This document shows positions 59,115-64,000 of a DNA stretch of 64,000 nucleotides, in pieces. Location: NCBI GenBank assembly GCA_002375495.1, contig DFLU01000007.1, positions 205,469-269,468 on the forward strand. The letters run 5' to 3'. The position numbers and the translations under genes were made by a program. The DNA comes from Flavobacteriaceae bacterium UBA3611. Lineage in GTDB: Bacteria > Bacteroidota > Bacteroidia > Flavobacteriales > Flavobacteriaceae. Positions within the stretch are counted from its first letter, which is position 1. The number at the start of each line of letters is the position of its first letter. The notes beneath the pieces are model-generated. The model was not told the origin of the DNA, did no database searches, and saw nothing but the letters and a program-made list of their open reading frames with translations.

Positions 59115-61202
59115 ATGAGAACACTTATTGCCCTACTTATTTTTACGTACTCCTCTTTTCTTTTTTCCCAAAACCCCAACGATTGCGAATTTGCCCTTGT
59201 AGTCTGCGGAACTACCAGTTTAGGCTTAGAGCCGTCAGGAGTAGGGAACAACGAATTTGCATTGCCCGGAAACACACAACCAAGTTGTTACTCATTCGAT
59301 AATAATACCATTTGGTTAAAACTGAACGTAGTATCTGATGGTAATTTTACGTTCGATATTATTTCTAACGACGGTGAGGCCGATTTCGATTTTGCTATCT
59401 ACGGCCCTAGCGTAACGTGCACTACGCTTGGTGACCCTATTCGATGTTCTAGTACGAATCCGCAAGAAGCAGGAGTTCCTGCCGAAACAGGACTGAACAT
59501 GACTGAAACTGATCTAACCGAAGGGCCAGGACCTGATGGCAACGGATATCTCAAGTTTATTGAAGCCCAAGCTGGCGATGTGTATTACCTTCTTATAGAT
59601 CGCGCCGTAGGTGCTGGCGGGTTTTTATTCAACTATACAGGAACAGCAGGATTACCTGCGGGTGTTACTGCAAATGAAGTAAGTGACATCAGTAATTGTG
59701 ACGCCGATGGAAATCCTGACGGATTTACAGAATTCGATCTAGATGCGCTCATTCCGCAGATTGCAGGCTCCCAAACCAATACCACGGTTACCTTCCACCT
59801 TAATTTGAACGATGCTAACATTGGTATTAATAGCATCAATTCTCCATACACCAATATTTCGAACCCGCAGACCATCTATGCCAGAATTGAAGGCCAAAAT
59901 GGCTGTAGTGATTATACCAGCTTTACCATTGAAACTGGAAATCCGAACCTTACCGATCCTGGAGATATTGCTGTTTGTAGTTATAACACTTCAGAAGAAT
60001 ATGACCTAGACACTATTAAACCGCTTGTGATTAGCAACCCTGCTGAGTATATATTCACCTATCACCTTTCAAACACAGATGCCATCCAAAATACCAACAG
60101 TGTGGGACCAATTATTACCATTACTGAAACACCCGAAGAGATATTTGTAAGAGTTACCGATCCTGTGTTTTCAGATTGTTATAGCATTGTCTCCTTTTTT
60201 GTTCAGGTGAATGTCATTCAATTAGCTACAGCACCCACCGACTTTTTGATTTGTGATGATGATTTTGACGGTAGTGGTGTTTTCAACTTAACTGAAAAGA
60301 ATGCTGAAATTCTAGGCACATTACCATCAAATCAATTTGAAGTACGTTATTATGAAACAATTGCCGATCGGGAAAATGACACCAACCGCATCACTACACC
60401 CTACACCAATACATCAAACCCACAGACAATTTACGTCGCCTTGTTTGAGATAACCACGGGCTGTATAGACGAAACAGAACTGCAGTTGGTGGTACGTCCA
60501 AAACCAGTGCCTACTTTTACAGAAGAACCTTATTATTTTTGTTTGAACACTACAGAACCTGTAGCTATTTCCGTAGAAGAGGGCTTCGAATATTACAGTT
60601 GGAGTACGGGTGAAGAAGGTAGCGATTTAAACACCATATTCATAAATGAACCGGGCGAGTACACCGTAACTGTAACCAACGAGTTCGGGTGTGATAACAG
60701 TGTGACTACTGAAGTACTACCGTCTGATGTTGCTACCATTATTGAAATTACCGTAATCGATATAAACTACCCGAATAACGCTATCACCGTAGAAGTAGAA
60801 ATTCCTGGCGATTATGAGTACGCGCTAGATACGCCTATCATCTTTCAAGATAGCAATGTGTTTGAGAATCCGCCCTTTGGAGAACATATTATCTATGTTC
60901 GCGATAAGAATGGTTGCGGAACGGTCACAGATCAGGTCTTACTTATAGATTATCCTAGGGTGCTCACACCCAATCAAGATGGTTTCCACGATACGTGGAA
61001 AATCGAAGGCATTGCTGCATATCCAAAGGCAGAGATTTATATTTTTGACAGATTCGGAAAATTACTGAAACAACTCTCACCATTTTCAGATGGATGGGAC
61101 GGAACCTACCAAGGAAATGAGATGCCGTCTAGCGATTATTGGTTCAGGATTCGGCTAGAAGATTCGAGAGAATTTAAAGGTCATTTTACTCTAAAGCGTT
61201 AG
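59115..61202 (+). CDS. Large secreted protein with T9SS type B sorting domain
   Basis: 695-aa surface or secreted protein. A signal peptide (RTLIALLIFTYSSFLFSQ) is followed by a lectin-like N-terminal region with NNTIWLKLNV and an acidic FDFDF-type strand. Next come repeated Ig-like units with SPYTNISNPQTIYARIEG and TPYTNTSNPQTIYVALFE (the same motif twice, about 190-460). The gliding-motility-associated C-terminal domain (type B) contains VLTPNQDGFHDTWKIEG and DRFGKLLKQLSPFSDGWDGTYQGNEMPSSDYWF. Export is by T9SS; cargo function is probably adhesion. Its 3' end overlaps apbE by 17 bp. Confidence 0.9.
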   Translation: MRTLIALLIFTYSSFLFSQNPNDCEFALVVCGTTSLGLEPSGVGNNEFALPGNTQPSCYSFDNNTIWLKLNVVSDGNFTFDIISNDGEADFDFAIYGPSVTCTTLGDPIRCSSTNPQEAGVPAETGLNMTETDLTEGPGPDGNGYLKFIEAQAGDVYYLLIDRAVGAGGFLFNYTGTAGLPAGVTANEVSDISNCDADGNPDGFTEFDLDALIPQIAGSQTNTTVTFHLNLNDANIGINSINSPYTNISNPQTIYARIEGQNGCSDYTSFTIETGNPNLTDPGDIAVCSYNTSEEYDLDTIKPLVISNPAEYIFTYHLSNTDAIQNTNSVGPIITITETPEEIFVRVTDPVFSDCYSIVSFFVQVNVIQLATAPTDFLICDDDFDGSGVFNLTEKNAEILGTLPSNQFEVRYYETIADRENDTNRITTPYTNTSNPQTIYVALFEITTGCIDETELQLVVRPKPVPTFTEEPYYFCLNTTEPVAISVEEGFEYYSWSTGEEGSDLNTIFINEPGEYTVTVTNEFGCDNSVTTEVLPSDVATIIEITVIDINYPNNAITVEVEIPGDYEYALDTPIIFQDSNVFENPPFGEHIIYVRDKNGCGTVTDQVLLIDYPRVLTPNQDGFHDTWKIEGIAAYPKAEIYIFDRFGKLLKQLSPFSDGWDGTYQGNEMPSSDYWFRIRLEDSREFKGHFTLKR

Positions 61203-62205
61203 TGAGCAAGCGCTCTGAAAATCCTTCTGTTACATACACAGATTGCGTTCCACTGCCATCAGTAAAAGTTAGGTAAGCTTCTACAGTATCGAGTGTTGCC
61301 AATACTTTTTTTGAACGTTCCAAACCCATGGCCATAAAGGCAGTTGCGTAGGCATCTGCAACCACACAAGTTGTGGCAATTACCGTGGCGCTGGTAACAT
61401 CGCTCTCTTCGGCAAAACCTGTTAGTGGATTTATGGTGTGAACGTATTTTTTGCCCGTACGCGGATTGATCCTGAATTTTCTGTAATTCCCGGAGGCTGC
61501 CATTGCTTGATTTGATAACTGCACGGTCGCCAAAAAACTTCGATTACCAACTTCAGAATCTATAGTTTCTATTCCGGCAGTCCAAGGTTTTCCTTTCGCT
61601 ACGTTGCTACCCATTGCGAGCACTTCTCCACCTAATTCAACGATGTAATCTTGACTACCTTGATTTTCTAAATAGCGCCCCATCAGGTCAATGGCATACC
61701 CTTTCGCCACCGCATTAAAGTCGAAGTAAATTTCAGGATACATTTTTTGCACCGTACCGTCTTCCATTAACTTCACTTTATTAAAGCCAACAAATTTCCG
61801 AAGCGAATCTAATACAGTGCTGTCAATTTCAGTAATCGGAGCTACGTCTCCAAAGCCATACGCATTCCGAAGAATCCCCACCGTTGGGTCAAAATAGCCG
61901 TTAGAGTTTTGGTAGACGCTTTCAGAAACACGATACACCTCCTTAAAAATGGCATCGGTAACTACAGAGCTATCTCCTTGGTTAATTCTCGAGATATCAC
62001 TTTCTGGCAGATAGGTACTCACAGACTTGTTAACCACGGCAATTAATGAGTCTAATCCTTTTTCAATATCAAAATCGGTATCCGAAAAATACTGAATGTT
62101 ATATGTAGTCCCAAAGGCATTACCGCTATGTGTTTTGCCAACAGGCGCTTGTTCAGCACAAGAGAACAATAGAACGCTCAATACAACAAAGAGTGACTTC
62201 TTCAT
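61186..62205 (-). CDS. apbE: FAD:protein FMN transferase
   Basis: 339-aa exported lipoprotein (lipobox in VLLFSC) that attaches FMN covalently to threonine of target proteins such as NqrB/NqrC. Family segments: AFGTTYNIQYF, DPTVGILRNAYGFG, YFDFNAVAKGYAIDLM and VELGGEVLAMG (substrate and metal region), and the C-terminal TCVVADAYATAFMAMG. Length is normal. It is 2 bp downstream of a small conserved gene and convergent with the T9SS type B gene. Confidence 0.94.
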   Translation of the reverse strand: MKKSLFVVLSVLLFSCAEQAPVGKTHSGNAFGTTYNIQYFSDTDFDIEKGLDSLIAVVNKSVSTYLPESDISRINQGDSSVVTDAIFKEVYRVSESVYQNSNGYFDPTVGILRNAYGFGDVAPITEIDSTVLDSLRKFVGFNKVKLMEDGTVQKMYPEIYFDFNAVAKGYAIDLMGRYLENQGSQDYIVELGGEVLAMGSNVAKGKPWTAGIETIDSEVGNRSFLATVQLSNQAMAASGNYRKFRINPRTGKKYVHTINPLTGFAEESDVTSATVIATTCVVADAYATAFMAMGLERSKKVLATLDTVEAYLTFTDGSGTQSVYVTEGFSERLLTNALE

Positions 62206-62207
62206 AG

Positions 62208-62570
62208 CTAATTTATTTCTTGAATTCCGTTATAAACCATGGTATAATCTTCATTTTTAATCACAGGTTTGGCATAATCAGTTCCATGCCCCAATCCCAC
62301 ACCAGCGTAGTACGTTTTCGCTTCAAATTTATCTGCATGTGCCTTCATGGTTTGCATCAGCACAGGGTCATATACATTCGCGTCTTGCGGATAATGCACT
62401 GCGCGCACAATTACAAAATGAAGATCTTTATTCTTGAGCGCTACAAATTGTGGATCCTTTTTTAATTTAGAATTAACGCCTAAAAATTCAAATCCGTTCG
62501 ATTTTAAATCTTCTCCCACAATGTTCATTGCTAGGTTATGCAGCTCTTGTTCGGTGAGTTCTTCAGCCAT
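62208..62570 (-). CDS. Conserved 120-aa protein next to apbE
   Basis: 120-aa cytosolic protein without signal or TM, with FEFLGVNSKLKKDPQFVALKNKDLHFVIVRAVHYPQ and YYAGVGLGHGTDYAKPVI. I recall similar flavobacterial proteins being labelled as Na+-translocating NADH-quinone reductase subunit F, but no ferredoxin or FAD motif of NqrF is present, so that name is not justified. Its place between DUF4846 and apbE (1-bp overlap with the former, 2-bp gap to the latter) hints at a role near covalent flavinylation. Confidence 0.7.
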   Translation of the reverse strand: MAEELTEQELHNLAMNIVGEDLKSNGFEFLGVNSKLKKDPQFVALKNKDLHFVIVRAVHYPQDANVYDPVLMQTMKAHADKFEAKTYYAGVGLGHGTDYAKPVIKNEDYTMVYNGIQEIN

Positions 62571-63436
62571 TATTTAAAACGTACAAATTCAATTCGGTTA
62601 AAGTAATAGGTAGGAATTTCGAGCGAGGTATGCAGTTCTAACTCGTACCACGGACTCATACGCATATCTTCTAAATTTTTAAGCACGTGAATGCTTTGCG
62701 CAGGCGTGTTTCCCTGTGCTAAAATAAACAAATTTTTACCGTTGGCATCGATTACTTTATCTGCAATCATCACAACATGCCCAGGAAAACCTGGCTTTAT
62801 CACCATGTCGCCTACCTCCAGTTGGCCGGCGGTTTCTACATGGGTTAACTCATCATACAACGATTGAGTTCCCGCATACATATAAATAAGATTCAGGTAC
62901 TTATAAAAATTTTCTTTAGAATGGTTGCTTGCCGCTGTTTTATGAAAGGAAACCTTATTGCCATTCACCTTCGGTCGGTATCCTTCAGCATATTTTCTCC
63001 AAGAACAGTGGTGACCCGATGTAAAATTAAATCCTATTTCATCCTTTCTGCCCTGCTCCCATAGATATTCGGCCCGCAATCTAATTAATGCGTCTGCACA
63101 TTGCTGCAACCCATTTGCAGGAACAGGAACATCTAAAACTCCCACATGCCCTTGCTGGTAGATATAATCATTCCCGTCGTAGTTAACAACCTTAGCGCCA
63201 TACGCCAACAAAGGATATTTTTGAATGTAAGCTGAAAATGAATTGTCAGGATATTGTTTTCTGCGGAAATTTTCTGGCGGCAAAACGCGTTCAGAAATGG
63301 TCATGCCGTTCTCCTTTATCAGGCTAGGTTCCACCAAATAACTAAACGCAGCATTTTGAACCAACGATCCTTTCTTTGTAAACACAAAATAAAAGAACAG
63401 GCCCAAGATAAAAAGAATGCCAACTACCTTTCGCAT
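62570..63436 (-). CDS. DUF4846-like exported protein
   Basis: 288-aa protein with one N-terminal hydrophobic helix (VVGILFILGLFFYFVF) serving as signal or anchor. The rest matches what I recall of DUF4846, e.g. GLQQCADALIRLRAEYLW, FTSGHHCSWRKYAEGYRP, TQSLYDELTHVE, GDMVIKPGFPGHVVMIADKVID and LFILAQGNTPAQSIHVLKN. The Cys in GHHCSW and His in FPGHVVM could form an NlpC/P60-like catalytic pair, but this is conjecture. It overlaps the next gene by one base and heads an operon with apbE. Confidence 0.75.
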   Translation of the reverse strand: MRKVVGILFILGLFFYFVFTKKGSLVQNAAFSYLVEPSLIKENGMTISERVLPPENFRRKQYPDNSFSAYIQKYPLLAYGAKVVNYDGNDYIYQQGHVGVLDVPVPANGLQQCADALIRLRAEYLWEQGRKDEIGFNFTSGHHCSWRKYAEGYRPKVNGNKVSFHKTAASNHSKENFYKYLNLIYMYAGTQSLYDELTHVETAGQLEVGDMVIKPGFPGHVVMIADKVIDANGKNLFILAQGNTPAQSIHVLKNLEDMRMSPWYELELHTSLEIPTYYFNRIEFVRFK

Positions 63437-63475
63437 ATATAATTAACTGAAAAGGAACATAAATATTTCTCTTTT

Positions 63476-63507
63476 AAAAAAAAAGGGCGTCCCGAATCGG
63501 GACGCCC
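63476..63507 (-). terminator. Strong terminator of the GC-rich T9SS gene
   Basis: Perfect 11-bp stem GGGCGTCCCGA (63485-63495) / TCGGGACGCCC (63497-63507), with an A-run 63476-63484 that becomes a U-run on the minus transcript, 27 bp after the stop codon at 63534. Confidence 0.93.
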
Positions 63508-63533
63508 TGTTGTCTTTTCTGATGGATATCGCA

Positions 63534-64000
63534 CTATTCGCGTACGATTCTCCTTGTGGCATTCCCCTCGGGGGTCGTGACCTCCACGAAGTACATCGCC
63601 GCAGTCAGTCCGGAGATGTCCAGCACATAGCGCGGCGTGCCCACACTGCCGTGGCTCGCCACTACCCTGCCACGTACGTCGTACACATTCACGCGCTCGA
63701 TCGTCGATCCGGGCACCACGATGGTCAGCTGCCCGTCGGTCGGGTTCGGGAACATGCTGATGTTCTCCAGTACATCGTTGCCGTTGCCCAACACAGTGTC
63801 CTGTTCGAACACCACGGTGAACCTACGGTCGTCCACGGTCTTGTTGGCCCTGAACTGGTAATCACCCTGGGTGAGGTCAGTGAGCGTGCCCTCGTAGCTG
63901 TCCCACAGGTAGATCGCCCTGTCCTGTAGGTTCGCCCCCTCGAACTTGGGCAGGCTGATGGTATACAGGGTGCTCTCGGCGATCAGCGTCTGGAAGCCCA
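63534..64000 (-). CDS. 3' part of a GC-rich T9SS type A cargo gene
   Basis: Partial gene, open to the right window edge; no start codon is needed inside, since the frame stays open through 64000. About 155 C-terminal residues are visible: a domain with LYTISLPKFEGANLQDRAIYLW and LTDLTQGDYQFRA, then a type A sorting domain (ENISMFPNPTDGQLTIVVPG, ERVNVYDVRGRVV, LTAAMYFVEVTTPEG, final RRIVRE). Composition is unlike the neighbours: about 60% GC at 63541-63600 against about 35% at 63361-63420 by hand count. It is probably a large, highly expressed or horizontally acquired surface protein. Confidence 0.85.
   Translation of the reverse strand, partial: GFQTLIAESTLYTISLPKFEGANLQDRAIYLWDSYEGTLTDLTQGDYQFRANKTVDDRRFTVVFEQDTVLGNGNDVLENISMFPNPTDGQLTIVVPGSTIERVNVYDVRGRVVASHGSVGTPRYVLDISGLTAAMYFVEVTTPEGNATRRIVRE

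Noticed and set aside
62208..62570. Na+-translocating NADH-quinone reductase subunit F
   Set aside because: The 120-aa protein has no 2Fe-2S ferredoxin or FAD/NADH motifs and is far shorter than NqrF.

Overview
This is an ordinary chromosomal window of a flavobacterium (Bacteroidota, probably marine Flavobacteriaceae). The evidence is: three proteins with type IX secretion (T9SS) C-terminal sorting domains (285-1160, 59115-61202, 63534-64000); many Bacteroidota-type -7 promoter boxes (TAnnTTTG) in front of genes; few Shine-Dalgarno sites; frequent TTG/GTG starts; many short lipoproteins; AT-rich intergenic DNA; and family-typical gene pairs (ftsH-LUD-cdsA-psd, lpxK/Nif3, M1-DUF6702). No rRNA, tRNA, CRISPR array, prophage or complete insertion sequence was seen.

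Layout. 0-13 kb: T9SS cargo, M14 peptidase, Nudix, pyrE, birA, then an rsfS-ftsH-LUD-cdsA-psd-ACBP run facing valS. 13-29 kb: DUF1573, aspartyl protease, aminotransferase-murB, fasciclin, a glycosyltransferase/ECF sigma/Nramp-like operon with overlapping genes, lipA-GAPDH-hybrid histidine kinase, lpxK, Nif3, coiled-coil protein, msrA. 29-34 kb: a light-damage module (flavin reductase, a 46-aa DUF2256 protein, cryptochrome DASH, FeS-type photolyase), then two tiny membrane/lipoprotein genes. 34-44.6 kb: acetyltransferase, CDGSH protein and a kynurenine-degradation cluster (kynU, kmo, RidA, esterase, aldehyde dehydrogenase, SDR, ACMSD-like decarboxylase, O-methyltransferase). This cluster is broken up by four intergenic repeat elements, one of which surrounds a DUF559 endonuclease gene. 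44.6-54.6 kb: cyclophilin, PAP2, TatA, M1 peptidase, DUF6702, three tandem paralogous surface proteins, peptidase E, M15 and M48 peptidases. 54.6-64 kb: a 0.3-kb mosaic of heptanucleotide tandem repeats, gpmI, thioredoxin-like lipoprotein, HAD, map, methyltransferase, T9SS type B protein, apbE, and at the right edge the 3' end of a markedly GC-rich T9SS cargo gene.

How genes work together. KMO and kynureninase would turn kynurenine into 3-hydroxyanthranilate. The ACMSD-like decarboxylase, the aldehyde dehydrogenase and the RidA protein fit the meta-cleavage steps that follow, but 3-hydroxyanthranilate dioxygenase and tryptophan dioxygenase are not in the window. Two photolyase-family proteins with a flavin reductase and DUF2256 look like one co-transcribed photoreactivation unit. 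cdsA and psd are adjacent phospholipid-synthesis genes and are followed by an acyl-CoA-binding protein.

Most worth a second look: (1) the DUF559 endonuclease gene bracketed by direct repeats and hairpins; (2) several different 7-bp tandem repeats, two of which begin exactly at the stop codon of the preceding gene; (3) REP-like inverted repeats in the kynurenine cluster, one of which has both arms interrupted at the same point by related inserts; (4) three genes whose ATG lies exactly 4 nt after a -7 box (possible leaderless mRNAs); (5) a GC-rich T9SS cargo gene at the right edge; (6) conserved folds that have lost signature residues (Nramp-like, zinc-ribbon-like, SDR).
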